A stretch of 64,000 nt of DNA from Allobosea sp. UNC402CLCol (GTDB lineage: Bacteria > Pseudomonadota > Alphaproteobacteria > Rhizobiales > Beijerinckiaceae). The notes below the pieces were generated by a model, which did not search any database, was not told where the DNA came from, and worked only from the letters and a program-made list of their open reading frames with translations. A program made the position numbers and the translations under genes. This document shows positions 48,952 to 57,465 of the stretch, one piece after another (position 1 is the stretch's first letter; each line of letters starts with the position of its first letter). Where the stretch lies: positions 62,001-126,000 of the forward strand of contig NZ_JQJJ01000015.1 in the NCBI RefSeq assembly GCF_000745475.1, in the 5' to 3' direction.

Positions 48952-49890
48952 GTGGCTGCAGTCTCCGAAACAGCACCAATGGGCAATCCGCTGCCGGGGA
49001 TCGGTGTCGGCGCTGCAAACGGCCACCATGGAGAGCTGCTTCAAGGGGTCTTTGAAGATCGGAACGGGCAACTTCATCGCGGCCTGGTCACCCTCCCGCT
49101 CGCAAAATTGGTATCGAAGGCGACGTTCACCTGTGCGGCTACGCGCGACCTCACCGTGCGTCCGGGCGACAAGGCGAAAGCAGGCTTGGCTGCCCGCAAG
49201 ACGCTGCAGCATCTGGACGTTGCCGAAGGAGGCTTCCTCAATATCGAGAGCAATATTCCAATCGGCCATGGTTACGGCTCCTCGACCGCGGACGTTGTCG
49301 CCGCCATTCGCGCTGTGGCAGCAGCCCACAATGTCCAGCTGCAATCCTCTCGTGTCAGCAAACTGGCGGTCTCGGCGGAGCGAGCCAGCGACGCCATCGC
49401 CTTCGATGGGCACGCCGTCCTCTTCGCGCAGCGAGAGGGTACCGTCCTGGAGGATTTCGGCGGCGCACTACCACCTCTGTTGCTGGTCGGCTTCAAGCCG
49501 AGTGGAGCACGACCTATCGATACGCTGCATCTGCCGCCAGCACGTTACGATAGTATCGAGATTCAGCAATTCCGTGTCCTGCGCGCACTGATCGCCTATG
49601 CGGTCCGCTACCAGGATCCGAACTGCCTTGGGCGTGCGGCAACCGCCAGCGCGCGGCTCAGCCAGCGGCATCTGCCCAAACAGTATCTGGAACGGGTCAT
49701 CGAAATCGCGGAAGGCGCTGGCGCGTGCGGCGTCCAGGTGGCGCATAGCGGTTCACTGCTCGGCATCCTCTTCGACCACACCGGCAAGAACTTGCGCCAG
49801 CGCGCGGAAAGCGTCGCGGCATCGGTGCAAAGATGCGGCTTCTGCGACGTCGAGTTTCACCAAATCAACGACGACGGCGCGAAATGGTAG
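48952..49890 (+). CDS. GHMP kinase, L-threonine kinase (PduX)-like
   Basis: This 312-residue protein begins at a GTG preceded by AGGAG. The GHMP phosphate loop is NIPIGHGYGSSTADV (residues 101-115), and GELLQG (27-32) near the N terminus is typical of PduX-type kinases, which convert L-threonine to O-phospho-L-threonine for cobalamin assembly. No cobalamin genes are nearby. The next gene, a PLP enzyme, overlaps this stop codon, so the kinase product is probably its substrate. It could phosphorylate another hydroxy amino acid; serine and homoserine are the alternatives. Confidence 0.82.
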   Translation: MAAVSETAPMGNPLPGIGVGAANGHHGELLQGVFEDRNGQLHRGLVTLPLAKLVSKATFTCAATRDLTVRPGDKAKAGLAARKTLQHLDVAEGGFLNIESNIPIGHGYGSSTADVVAAIRAVAAAHNVQLQSSRVSKLAVSAERASDAIAFDGHAVLFAQREGTVLEDFGGALPPLLLVGFKPSGARPIDTLHLPPARYDSIEIQQFRVLRALIAYAVRYQDPNCLGRAATASARLSQRHLPKQYLERVIEIAEGAGACGVQVAHSGSLLGILFDHTGKNLRQRAESVAASVQRCGFCDVEFHQINDDGAKW

Positions 49891-50936
49891 CCTTGGACGA
49901 TGACTATTTCCGCGCGCTCGAGAGGCCTCGCATGGCCGCGCTGGCTCCCAATCTGATCGCGGCAGCCTTCCCGCTGATGAAGCTCATGCCGGCGCGCTAT
50001 ATCCTGGACCGCGCAGTCGCCGATGGCGCACTCGAGGCCGGGATGCGCATCGTCGAGACGACATCCGGCACATTCGGCATGGCGCTCGCGCTGCTGTCGG
50101 CGGCGCGGGGGCATCGGCTCACGCTGGTCTCCGCCTCGAGCCTTGTCGACGCGCAGTACAGGGCGCGCCTCGACGGGTTGGGCGCGCAGATGATTATCAC
50201 GGAGGATCGCGCTGGCGACGGTGATCAGCCGAGGCGTCTGCAGCGGCTCGAGCACATTCGCCGCCAGGAACCAGATTGCTTCTGGCCGAGGCAATACGAC
50301 AATCTCGGGAACTCGCTCGCCTATGCGCGGCTGGCCGAACAGCTTGTGCAAACGGTCGGCGAGATCGATTGTCTTGTTGGCTGTGTCGGCAGCGGCGGTT
50401 CGCTGTGCGGGACGGGAATGTTTCTGCGCGAGGTCTTTCCGCATCTCATTGTCATTGCGGTCGACACTCACCGAAGCATCCTCTTTGGACAACCTGCCGG
50501 CAAGCGGTTGTTGCGCGGTCTCGGCAACAGCATCTTGCCAGGCAATCTCCGGCACGACCTCATCGATGAAGTCCACTGGGTCGGGGCATATCCGGCATTC
50601 AGCGAGTCTCGCCGCCTGTTGCGTGAGCATGGCATCTTTCAGGGGCCGACCAGCGGAGCTGCGGCCCTCGTTGGCAGGTGGGTTGCGAGCACCCGCCCCG
50701 GAGCCCGGGTCGCGGTCATCATGGCGGATGAGGGCCACCGATACGCGGAGACGGTCTTCGATGACGCGTGGCTCGGCTCGTTACCGGGCTGGCCTAGCTC
50801 GCCGCCTTCCGAGCCCCGTGAGCTGACGATCATCGAGCCCGGGTCCGAGGCAGACTGGACGCGGTTCGAGTGGGCAAGACGCAGCCTCGACCAGATCGTT
50901 CATGATGTATCTGGGAATGAAGGACGCCCGCACTAA
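49884..50936 (+). CDS. PLP-dependent enzyme of the cysteine synthase family
   Basis: This 350-residue fold-type II PLP enzyme starts at the ATG at 49884, which overlaps the kinase stop (ATGGTAG). The presumptive Schiff-base lysine is K33 (FPLMKLMPARYILDRA), in place of the usual SxKDR. TTSGTFGMALALLSAA (about 59-74) is the substrate-binding loop, and CVGSGGSLCGTG the phosphate-binding glycine loop. Family members do beta-replacement on O-acetyl- or O-phospho-amino acids, for example SbnA on O-phosphoserine. With a threonine-type kinase upstream, a beta-replacement on O-phosphothreonine is plausible (inference). Confidence 0.8.
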   Translation: MVALDDDYFRALERPRMAALAPNLIAAAFPLMKLMPARYILDRAVADGALEAGMRIVETTSGTFGMALALLSAARGHRLTLVSASSLVDAQYRARLDGLGAQMIITEDRAGDGDQPRRLQRLEHIRRQEPDCFWPRQYDNLGNSLAYARLAEQLVQTVGEIDCLVGCVGSGGSLCGTGMFLREVFPHLIVIAVDTHRSILFGQPAGKRLLRGLGNSILPGNLRHDLIDEVHWVGAYPAFSESRRLLREHGIFQGPTSGAAALVGRWVASTRPGARVAVIMADEGHRYAETVFDDAWLGSLPGWPSSPPSEPRELTIIEPGSEADWTRFEWARRSLDQIVHDVSGNEGRPH

Positions 50937-50947
50937 TCGGGAGCCGT

Positions 50948-52318
50948 CTACCTTTGCCTAGCCACCAGCGTGGCGCCATTGTGGCCAAGCCAATCCCAGG
51001 CTTCGCCCGTCGATCGAAAGATCGTTTCATCTCCCGGTTGGCACGATCGATCCAGATCCTTCAACCCACTGGCGGTGGCAACTGCTACCACATGATCATC
51101 CGGGGCTATGACACCTTCTTCACGCAATCGCGCAATCGCAAGAAGCGGTGTGACCGAGGCCAGTTCGGCGAAAATCCCCTCATCCTGGGCGAGGCGCTCC
51201 TGCATGTCCACAAGCCCGTCATTGTTCACCGGTACGGCACGGCCGGAGGACTCGCGCAAGGCTTTCAGGGCCTGGTAAGTGCTGCGTGCCGCTCCGATCG
51301 AAACAGCAAGGCTTTCGAATGCTGGGCTGCGTTCTTCAAGCCTGTCGCTACCGGTGGCGAGCGCTTGCGCCAGCGATCCATGCACTTCGGCCGCCACCAT
51401 CCTGGGCAGTCTGGAGATCGCGCCTTGCGCAAACAGTTCCTGAAATCCCGTCCAGACACCAAACAGCGCGTCGCCATAGCACACCGGCAAAACACACCAG
51501 TCGGGGGCGATGCCACCCGACTGCTCGACGATTTCATAAGCGATGGTCTTGTAGCCCTCGATGCCGAGGGCGTGACTGCCAACAACGGGCGCATGATAGG
51601 GCGATGCGATGAACCAGCCATGGCGTGTCGCGGCTTCGGCAAGCAGGGTCCAACGATCCATCTTGTTGGCGAGCGGCAGAACGGTTGCACCGCATTTCCT
51701 GATCTGAGCCAGCATGGCATTGGCCGCCCCGCCGAACGTCGCGACAACACAGCCAAGCCCAGCGCGGGCAGCGTAGGCGGCCAGCGAGGCTCCAGCATTG
51801 CCGGATGAGGCCGTCGCCACCACCGTTGAACCTTGAGCGCGCGCCACCGACACCGCAACCGTCGAGAACCTGTCCTTATGCGACCAGGTCGGGTTTCGGC
51901 CCTCGTCCTTGATGAACAGGTTCGGAACTCCAACTGCTCGACCGATCCGGGCGGCCTCGATCAAAGGCGTTTGCCCCTCTCCGAGCGACACGGCATCGTC
52001 GAGCGAGCATGGCAGCGCATGGGCATAGCGCCACATTGATCGCGGCGCGTTTGGGGCGATCGACAGCGGATCGACGGGCGAAGCGTAGACGGGTTTGAGA
52101 TTGACCGGCGCAGCCTCGCGGCAAGCCGGACAGCCCCTCGAATCGATCTCGGTGCTGGCGGAATAGCAGGCGCCGCAGCGGATGCAGCTAAGCGCGATGA
52201 TGTTCGCACAGCCAGGTACTGCGTGATCCTTCGGAGGCCTGTTCTCCAGCTCGTATCGATGGCTGGTTGCAGGGTCCGAGCCGCCTATTGGGAGCGCGCT
52301 AACAGGTTGGCTGGCCAT
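50948..52318 (-). CDS. Threonine synthase-like PLP enzyme with zinc ribbon
   Basis: This 456-residue enzyme is related to threonine synthase/threonine dehydratase. An N-terminal zinc ribbon (C45-x2-C48 and C63-x2-C66) precedes the fold-type II core. SHKDR (146-150) holds the PLP lysine K148, and VATASSGNAGASLAAYAA is the substrate loop. It may use a phosphorylated hydroxy amino acid, as threonine synthase uses O-phosphohomoserine. It converges on the kinase/PLP pair, with 11 bases between the stops. Because other threonine biosynthesis genes are absent here, a specialised role is more likely than housekeeping. Confidence 0.82.
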   Translation of the reverse strand: MASQPVSALPIGGSDPATSHRYELENRPPKDHAVPGCANIIALSCIRCGACYSASTEIDSRGCPACREAAPVNLKPVYASPVDPLSIAPNAPRSMWRYAHALPCSLDDAVSLGEGQTPLIEAARIGRAVGVPNLFIKDEGRNPTWSHKDRFSTVAVSVARAQGSTVVATASSGNAGASLAAYAARAGLGCVVATFGGAANAMLAQIRKCGATVLPLANKMDRWTLLAEAATRHGWFIASPYHAPVVGSHALGIEGYKTIAYEIVEQSGGIAPDWCVLPVCYGDALFGVWTGFQELFAQGAISRLPRMVAAEVHGSLAQALATGSDRLEERSPAFESLAVSIGAARSTYQALKALRESSGRAVPVNNDGLVDMQERLAQDEGIFAELASVTPLLAIARLREEGVIAPDDHVVAVATASGLKDLDRSCQPGDETIFRSTGEAWDWLGHNGATLVARQR

Positions 52319-52396
52319 CGCAATTCCTCTGTAAAGGATCGTTCGGTCGCCAACCGGTTCAAACAGGCGCCTACCTCTCTGTCAACGCGGAATGTT

Positions 52397-52423
52397 CACT
52401 AGAGTGTGTCGCACCATAGTGTG
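52397..52423. promoter_or_regulatory. Tandem operator-like repeats before the XRE regulator
   Basis: The 12-base units CACTAGAGTGTG (52397-52408) and CACCATAGTGTG (52412-52423) are spaced 15 bases start to start. Each contains a CACnnnAGTG half-palindrome. They lie 21-47 bases upstream of the XRE-type gene's ATG and in the shared promoter region with the threonine synthase-like gene. They are good candidates for autoregulation by that repressor. Confidence 0.45.
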
Positions 52424-52443
52424 CGTCACCGCACCTTTCAGGG

Positions 52444-52710
52444 ATGAAACTTCGCGCCGTGTTTGGTCTGAACGTGCAGCGCCTCCGAAGGGAAAGAAAG
52501 CTCTCGCAGGAGCAGTTGTCTTTCGTCTCGGGGCGCACGCGGGCCTATATCAGCAGCGTGGAAGCCGGACGGCGTAACGCTACTCTGGACACGTTGGAAA
52601 TCCTGGCGAAAGCGTTGGGCGTCGAACCTCAGGATCTGATCACCGCAAAAGCGCCGGAGAGACGCGCTGGACGTTCAGCCAAGCGGTCGACCTCACCTGC
52701 GACGGACTGA
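52444..52710 (+). CDS. XRE family helix-turn-helix regulator
   Basis: This 88-residue protein consists mostly of an HTH_3/XRE domain (LNVQRLRRERKLSQEQLSFV, then SGRTRAYISSVEAGRRNATL and TLEILAKALGVEPQDLIT). It has the usual five-helix length with a short basic tail. It is divergent from the threonine synthase-like gene and upstream of luxR. It may adjust the quorum genes or the enzyme genes; tandem operator-like repeats lie just before it. Confidence 0.88.
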   Translation: MKLRAVFGLNVQRLRRERKLSQEQLSFVSGRTRAYISSVEAGRRNATLDTLEILAKALGVEPQDLITAKAPERRAGRSAKRSTSPATD

Positions 52711-52838
52711 TCTTCAGTCTCCGGTCCGCTGTATGACGGCCAAAGATCGTGAGCCGGCTTGACTCCTACATTGGACAATCGGCGTCCACGGCATTGAGGC
52801 CAATCGCAAAACACGCTTAGGTTGAAGCAGACATTGCA

Positions 52839-52854
52839 AGACCTGCCGAGGTCT
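52839..52854 (+). promoter_or_regulatory. Palindrome overlapping the luxR ribosome binding site
   Basis: AGACCT-gccg-AGGTCT (six-base perfect arms, four-base loop) ends four bases before the ATG of the LuxR-type gene. The right arm contains GAGG, the best ribosome binding site for that start. In RNA the hairpin would hide the site. In DNA it could be an operator. Either would affect LuxR synthesis. Confidence 0.45.
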
Positions 52855-52858
52855 ATCG

Positions 52859-53584
52859 ATGAAGAACGCGACCGTTTTGGAGCTTTTCGCGGCGATAACC
52901 GAGATCGACGCCGCCCATTCATCTGAACGCGCCGTCGAAATATTTCAGGGGCTTCTCCGGCGCTACGGCCTACACAGTTTCTTGATCGCCAGGTTGCCGG
53001 TCCCTCACGACAGGCAGTGGCATCGTGCGATCCTGCATGATGGATGGAGGAGTGAGTGGTTCGCTCGTTACAAGTCCGCCGGCCACTTCCTTCACGACCC
53101 TTGCGCCGCTCACTGCCGCCTCGCGGCGCAGCCATTCCTCTGGCATCAATTGCCCAGGGGCGGTTTGACGCCGCGAGGCCGTCTCGTCATGGATGAGGCC
53201 GCTGAATTCGGTATGAAAGATGGAATTTGTGTTCCGATCCATGTCCCGCTTGCCGGCCCAGCCGTGGTGACGGCAGGCAGTGACCGCGTCGAGGTACCAC
53301 CCAGCGCGATGCCTCTGATCGAAGCACTTTGCGTCCACATGTTTCGCAAAGTGGGCTTGAAGAGCAAATCGGATAACGAGGAGGGTTCGCCCTTGACGCC
53401 GCGGGAGCGCGAACTGTTGCAGTGGAGCGCGCAAGGCAAAACGACGGATGACATATCCAGTATTCTTGGGATATCGACCAACACAGTCGAGAGTCACCAA
53501 CGCAACATTCGCGAAAAGCTCGACGCGATCAACGTCGCCCACGCCATCGTAAAGGCGTTGCGCAGGTACGAAATTCAGATCTAG
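52859..53584 (+). CDS. LuxR family quorum-sensing transcriptional regulator
   Basis: This 241-residue regulator has an N-terminal autoinducer-binding domain that keeps the family's invariant residues: W and Y in EWFARY, DP in HDPCA, W in FLWHQ and G in FGMKDGI. The C-terminal LuxR helix-turn-helix (LTPRERELLQWSAQGKTTDD, then STNTVESHQRNIREKLDA) covers about 179-235. It should bind the acyl-homoserine lactone made by the next gene and act as its regulator. A hairpin covers its ribosome binding site. Confidence 0.94.
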   Translation: MKNATVLELFAAITEIDAAHSSERAVEIFQGLLRRYGLHSFLIARLPVPHDRQWHRAILHDGWRSEWFARYKSAGHFLHDPCAAHCRLAAQPFLWHQLPRGGLTPRGRLVMDEAAEFGMKDGICVPIHVPLAGPAVVTAGSDRVEVPPSAMPLIEALCVHMFRKVGLKSKSDNEEGSPLTPRERELLQWSAQGKTTDDISSILGISTNTVESHQRNIREKLDAINVAHAIVKALRRYEIQI

Positions 53585-53587
53585 CAA

Positions 53588-53603
53588 TACCGGAATTCTG
53601 GCA
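53588..53603. promoter_or_regulatory. Candidate lux box upstream of luxI
   Basis: The imperfect palindrome TACCGGAATTCTGGCA (two mismatched pairs out of eight) is centred about 61 bases before the luxI start. Form and distance match a lux-type box that overlaps the promoter -35 region, with halves like the CTGGCA of other LuxR-family sites. It lies only a few bases after the luxR stop. Confidence 0.4.
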
Positions 53604-53656
53604 TAAATTTTCCAGCGCCGCCGACCTACCCGGTTCCTGTATCGTCGGGAGGGATA

Positions 53657-54280
53657 ATGGCTGCAATTCACGTTGTCACCTGGAACAACAGACGGCAATA
53701 CAGACGTGAGCTGGAGCGATATTTTCGCATCCGCTACGATATTTATGTCAAACGGCGGCAATGGCATGCGTTGGCGCGACCCATCAATATAGAGATGGAT
53801 GCATTCGACACCGAGCATGCCGTCTATTTGCTGGCGCTCGACAGCGTCGGCAAGATCGTCGGCGGGTCGCGGCTTGTACCGACGCTGCAGCCCCACCTGC
53901 TCGGCGATGTGTTTCCTGGGCTCGCGCCCGCCGGGGCGCCGCGGGCGCCAGACATCTTCGAATGGACGCGCTTCTTCGTCAGCCCCGCCCTGCGCAGCCG
54001 CGGCAGATCGTCTCCGATTGCCGGCATCGTCCTATGCGGCGTGCTGGAGGTCGCTCACAAACTCGGCATCCGGCAGATCAGCGTCGTATGTGAATCATTC
54101 TGGCCGAAGCGTCTGCGGGCCTTCGGGTGGAGCATTTTAGAATTGGGCGATATCCTGCAGCACCAAGACGGCGACATCATCGCGCTGCTGATCGACGTCA
54201 CACCGGAAGCGATCGCAAGCACCCGCCGAGCCTATGGCATTCGGGAGCCGATACTCGCGGAAGCCGCGACGACGGGCTGA
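53657..54280 (+). CDS. Acyl-homoserine-lactone synthase (LuxI family)
   Basis: This 207-residue autoinducer synthase has the invariant residues of the family: R and aromatic in RYFRIRYDIYV, W in RRQW, acidic pair in EMDAFDT, R in GGSRLVPT, and E/R in EWTRFFV. It uses S-adenosylmethionine and an acyl carrier (or acyl-CoA) to make an N-acyl-homoserine lactone; the chain length cannot be read from the sequence. GGGAGGG precedes the ATG. Its partner luxR ends 72 bases upstream, and a lux-box-like palindrome lies between. Confidence 0.95.
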   Translation: MAAIHVVTWNNRRQYRRELERYFRIRYDIYVKRRQWHALARPINIEMDAFDTEHAVYLLALDSVGKIVGGSRLVPTLQPHLLGDVFPGLAPAGAPRAPDIFEWTRFFVSPALRSRGRSSPIAGIVLCGVLEVAHKLGIRQISVVCESFWPKRLRAFGWSILELGDILQHQDGDIIALLIDVTPEAIASTRRAYGIREPILAEAATTG

Positions 54281-54517
54281 CCCGGCAGCTGGGCATGCTG
54301 TCCCTGAGAGCTGGAAGAGTTACGGAGCGCGTGATCGGTTTCCGGAGCCAGAGTTTTCCTGGACATCGGCCATAATGTCATCTGCACGATCCGCCAGCCA
54401 GATGCGACTTCGGCCCCGATTGGCAGCACGTCAAGTCCATCTCCGGATTCCGTCAGGCTGAGCTGGAACAATGCGCGCAAGACTGATCACCGATTTGACG
54501 GTTCGGAGGGGATCAAA

Positions 54518-55042
54518 ATGGCGGTCTCGTTGCGTGAGCTCGGTCTTGACGATGAGGCTGCCGTCGCCGGCATCGCCATCGATCCAGACAAGGAACCCTA
54601 TTCCGGCGGGCCTATCGGCGACGTCTTCGACCAGCTGCGAGCCTCGCCGCCGCGCCAGATTCCTTTTGCACTTTGCGATGGCGGCAGAGTCGTGGGCTTC
54701 ATCGTCGCGCGGGAAGAAGCCGCTCTGCCCATCTGGGCGGAGAAAGGTTGCATGACGCTGAACAATCTGCGGATCGACACGCGCCTCCAGGGTCGTGGCT
54801 ATGGCAAGGCGGCCATCCGCCTCGCCGCGCAATGGATCGCACGGGAACGGCCGGCCGTCACACATGTCATGTCGAGCGTGAACGTCGCCAACCTCGCCGC
54901 CTTCAACTTGAACCTGGCCTGTGGCTTGACTCCCACCGGACGGGTCGTCGAAGGGCGTATCGGTCGCCAGCGGATCATGATGGCTCCGGTCGAGCGCCTT
55001 TGCGGCGATCAGCCCGGGTCAATGTCGATGAGGAGCTTGTAA
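54518..55042 (+). CDS. GNAT family N-acetyltransferase
   Basis: This 174-residue protein has the GNAT acetyl-CoA motif RLQGRGYGKAAIRLA (about 89-103) and the later NVANLAAFNLNLACGL segment. GGAGGGG precedes the ATG. The substrate is unknown. It ends convergent to an M14-type deacylase with a 34-base overlap, which suggests that acetylation and deacetylation of a related small amine might be linked here (inference). The last few residues coincide with the overlap. Confidence 0.85.
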   Translation: MAVSLRELGLDDEAAVAGIAIDPDKEPYSGGPIGDVFDQLRASPPRQIPFALCDGGRVVGFIVAREEAALPIWAEKGCMTLNNLRIDTRLQGRGYGKAAIRLAAQWIARERPAVTHVMSSVNVANLAAFNLNLACGLTPTGRVVEGRIGRQRIMMAPVERLCGDQPGSMSMRSL

Positions 55043-56022
55043 AGGCAATCGCCGGCCTCGGTCAGCATCGGAGCACGCCGACAGGCAACCATCCCGCTCT
55101 CGGTGAAGGAGACGGGCTCCGGCTCCTGCCACGGCCGATCGATGGCATGGATGACACCGGCAAGCTGGCCGGCCTGGACGTCAGCGCCCAGTTCCGCTGC
55201 CGGTTCAAACAGCCCCTTGCGCATGGCGTAGACAAAGGCCCCCCTGCCCCGAACTCGCATGAATCGCGTTGGCGAGCCAGGATCGGCGCTCGTGCCGGAC
55301 AACAGGCCATAGCGTTGCAGAACGCGGCGCAGTCCTTGCTCCGCGATCGCCAGGCCGGCCCTCGACAGCGCGGCGCCACCGCCAAGTTCGGCGGTGAGCA
55401 CCGGCACCCCCATCCTCTGCCCGGCGGCCGAGAATGTGGTCCTGCCGCCGCCGCCGGAGCCGTCGCTGATAGAGGTGATCGGAGCGCCGAACGAAACCGC
55501 AAGGTCGGCAAGCTCCCGTTGCTCCTTCTCGCTTCCACCGCTTCTGATCAGGGCGCATGGCACGTAGTCGCATGAGCGTCCGCCGGCGTGAAGGTCGATC
55601 GCAAGCTCCGCCATGGGGAGGAGCACGGTGGCGACGTAATGCGCGATCATGGCCGTTGGGCCGCCAACGGAATCGCCTGGAAAGGAGCGGTTGAGGTTGC
55701 CCGCGTCCAGCGGCGAGACGCGCCGGCCGGCCTCGACGGCAGGGGTGTTGAGCGCGGGCAGGATAATGATCCGGCCCCTCACATCGGCCGGATCGATTTG
55801 ACGCGCCAGCGCGGCGAGCGCGATCTGCCCCTCATATTCGTCGCCATGACTGCCAGCCATGAGCAGGGCCGTGGGACCCGCTCCGTTCCGGATGCACACG
55901 ATGGGGATCGGCACCACGCCATATCCCGACAAATCCGTCGAATGGGGCACACGCAGCCAGTCGCATTGCTTTCCATTCGCCTCGAAGTCGAGCGGCGTCC
56001 AAACCTGCGTGTAACCCGTCAT
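55009..56022 (-). CDS. M14-type deacylase, succinylglutamate desuccinylase/aspartoacylase family (DoeB/EutE-like)
   Basis: This 337-residue zinc hydrolase has the zinc ligands H59 and E62 (AGSHGDEYEG), the third His in IDLHAGG, and a catalytic Glu in TAELGGG. A C-terminal beta domain (MRVRGRGAFVYAMRKGLFEP) follows. Family members remove acyl groups from amino acids: AstE, aspartoacylase and, closest in form, DoeB (N-acetyl-2,4-diaminobutyrate) and EutE of ectoine use. It is transcribed with the Ehu-like importer on the same strand, so it probably deacylates the imported compound. Other ectoine-degradation genes (doeA, doeC, doeD) are not seen here. Confidence 0.85.
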   Translation of the reverse strand: MTGYTQVWTPLDFEANGKQCDWLRVPHSTDLSGYGVVPIPIVCIRNGAGPTALLMAGSHGDEYEGQIALAALARQIDPADVRGRIIILPALNTPAVEAGRRVSPLDAGNLNRSFPGDSVGGPTAMIAHYVATVLLPMAELAIDLHAGGRSCDYVPCALIRSGGSEKEQRELADLAVSFGAPITSISDGSGGGGRTTFSAAGQRMGVPVLTAELGGGAALSRAGLAIAEQGLRRVLQRYGLLSGTSADPGSPTRFMRVRGRGAFVYAMRKGLFEPAAELGADVQAGQLAGVIHAIDRPWQEPEPVSFTESGMVACRRAPMLTEAGDCLYKLLIDIDPG

Positions 56023-56032
56023 CGACGTTCTC

Positions 56033-56809
56033 TCAGTGCTTCAGGATCGTTTCGAGGAAAAGTCGTGAGCGGGGGTGGCCCGACATGCCGAAGAAGTCGC
56101 GCGCGGATGCGCGATCGATGATGCATCCTTGATCCATGAAGACGACCTGATCGGCGACTTCGCGGGCGAAACCCATCTCGTGGGTGACGCAGATCATCGT
56201 CATGCCGTCACCGGCCAGCGCGACCATGACGTCGAGCACCTCCTTGATCATCTCCGGATCGAGCGCCGAGGTCGGCTCGTCGAAAAGCATGATGCGCGGG
56301 TTGAGGCAGAGTGCGCGGGCAATCGCCACGCGCTGCTGCTGTCCACCGGAGAGCTGCCCGGGATAGGACATGGCCTTGTCCGGTATCCTGACCTTTTCTA
56401 AATGAGCCATGGCGATGTCTTCCGCCTCGCCGCGGCTGCGGCCCGCGACGCGCCGCAGCGCCAGCGTGCAGTTGGACAGCACCGTCAGATGTGGAAACAG
56501 GTTGAAGCTCTGGAATACCATGCCGGTCAGGCGGCGCGCGGCGGCCGTCTCCCTGGCATTGACGCCAAGCGTCGTTCCGGCCAGACGCAGCGTGCCTTTC
56601 TGATAGCTCCCCAACCCGTTGATGCAGCGGATGAGGGTCGATTTGCCCGAACCCGACGGTCCGCACACCACGACGCGCGCGCCGCTTGCGACAGCAAGGT
56701 CAATGTCGTTCAGCACGTGCAGCGCGCCGAACCATTTGTTGAGGCCCTGGATATCGACGATAGCATCCAATTCCGCGCTCATGTTCCGATCCGGCTTGCG
56801 GTAAGTCAT
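56033..56809 (-). CDS. Polar amino-acid ABC transporter ATP-binding protein (EhuA-like)
   Basis: This protein has about 258 residues from the ATG at 56809, which overlaps the permease stop; a second ATG at 56782 is possible. The longer frame to 57397 is the antisense of the permease. Walker A is GPSGSGKST, the signature LSGGQQQRVAIARALC, Walker B IMLFDEPTSALDPE and the H-loop CVTHEMGFA. This is the standard polar amino-acid importer ATPase, working with the two permeases and binding protein that follow on the same strand. Confidence 0.92.
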   Translation of the reverse strand: MTYRKPDRNMSAELDAIVDIQGLNKWFGALHVLNDIDLAVASGARVVVCGPSGSGKSTLIRCINGLGSYQKGTLRLAGTTLGVNARETAAARRLTGMVFQSFNLFPHLTVLSNCTLALRRVAGRSRGEAEDIAMAHLEKVRIPDKAMSYPGQLSGGQQQRVAIARALCLNPRIMLFDEPTSALDPEMIKEVLDVMVALAGDGMTMICVTHEMGFAREVADQVVFMDQGCIIDRASARDFFGMSGHPRSRLFLETILKH

Positions 56810-57465
56810 CGCGCGCCGACTGCAAGCAGGCGCCGTTCGAGGCGCTTGACGCCATGGGAAATGACCAATGCGAGCACCAGGAAGATGAGACCCGCAACGA
56901 CCAGCGGCTCGGTGTAGCGATAGGTTTCCGAGGCAATATCGAAGGCGCGTCCCAGCATTTCGGGAACCGCCAGCACTGCCAGATAGGGCGTCGCCTTGAG
57001 GATCGAGACGAAATAATTGCCGAGCGGGGCCACGATATTGCGCAACATCTGTGGCGCGATCACGTAGATGACCGCATCGCGCCGACTGAGGGACAGCGCC
57101 CGGGCCGCCTCCGACTGGCCTTTCGGAATGGCGTCGATCCCCGCCTTGAAGACCTCGGCCAGATAGCCGCTGTAATAGAGGCTGAGGCCCATGACGCCGA
57201 CTGTCATCGAGCCGAGGCGAATGCCGTAGAATGGCAGGACGAAGTAGAGAAAATAGAGCCAGGCCAACACAGGTGTCGACCGGATGAAGTCGATCACGAA
57301 ACCGGTCGTGAGGCCGGCGACGCCACCGCCGCGTCGCACCATCTCGAAGAGAAAGCCGATTGCGGCGGCACCGATGCAGCTTAAGAGCGCCACGCATAGG
57401 GTTATCCCGACCGCGCCAAGAATTGTCGGCACGCTGGACAAGGCGAAGGCCAGATCAAATCCCAC
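56806..57465 (-). CDS. Polar amino-acid ABC transporter permease (EhuD-like)
   Basis: From a GTG at 57465 (VGFDLAFALSSVPTILGAVG) the permease has about 219 residues. The frame's apparent ATG at 57549 would overlap the neighbouring permease by 95 bases and add unlike residues. It has membrane segments (ITLCVALLSCIGAAAIGFLF, FYGIRLGSMTVGVMGLSLYY) and the HisMQ-type loop EVFKAGIDAIPKGQSEAARAL. It is paired with the next permease to form the heterodimeric channel of a polar amino-acid importer. Confidence 0.9.
   Translation of the reverse strand: MGFDLAFALSSVPTILGAVGITLCVALLSCIGAAAIGFLFEMVRRGGGVAGLTTGFVIDFIRSTPVLAWLYFLYFVLPFYGIRLGSMTVGVMGLSLYYSGYLAEVFKAGIDAIPKGQSEAARALSLSRRDAVIYVIAPQMLRNIVAPLGNYFVSILKATPYLAVLAVPEMLGRAFDIASETYRYTEPLVVAGLIFLVLALVISHGVKRLERRLLAVGAR

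Noticed and set aside
48408..49055. 215-residue open frame on the plus strand before the kinase
   Set aside because: It overlaps the kinase start in another frame, is rich in Arg, Pro, Gln and Cys, and has no ribosome binding site or family.
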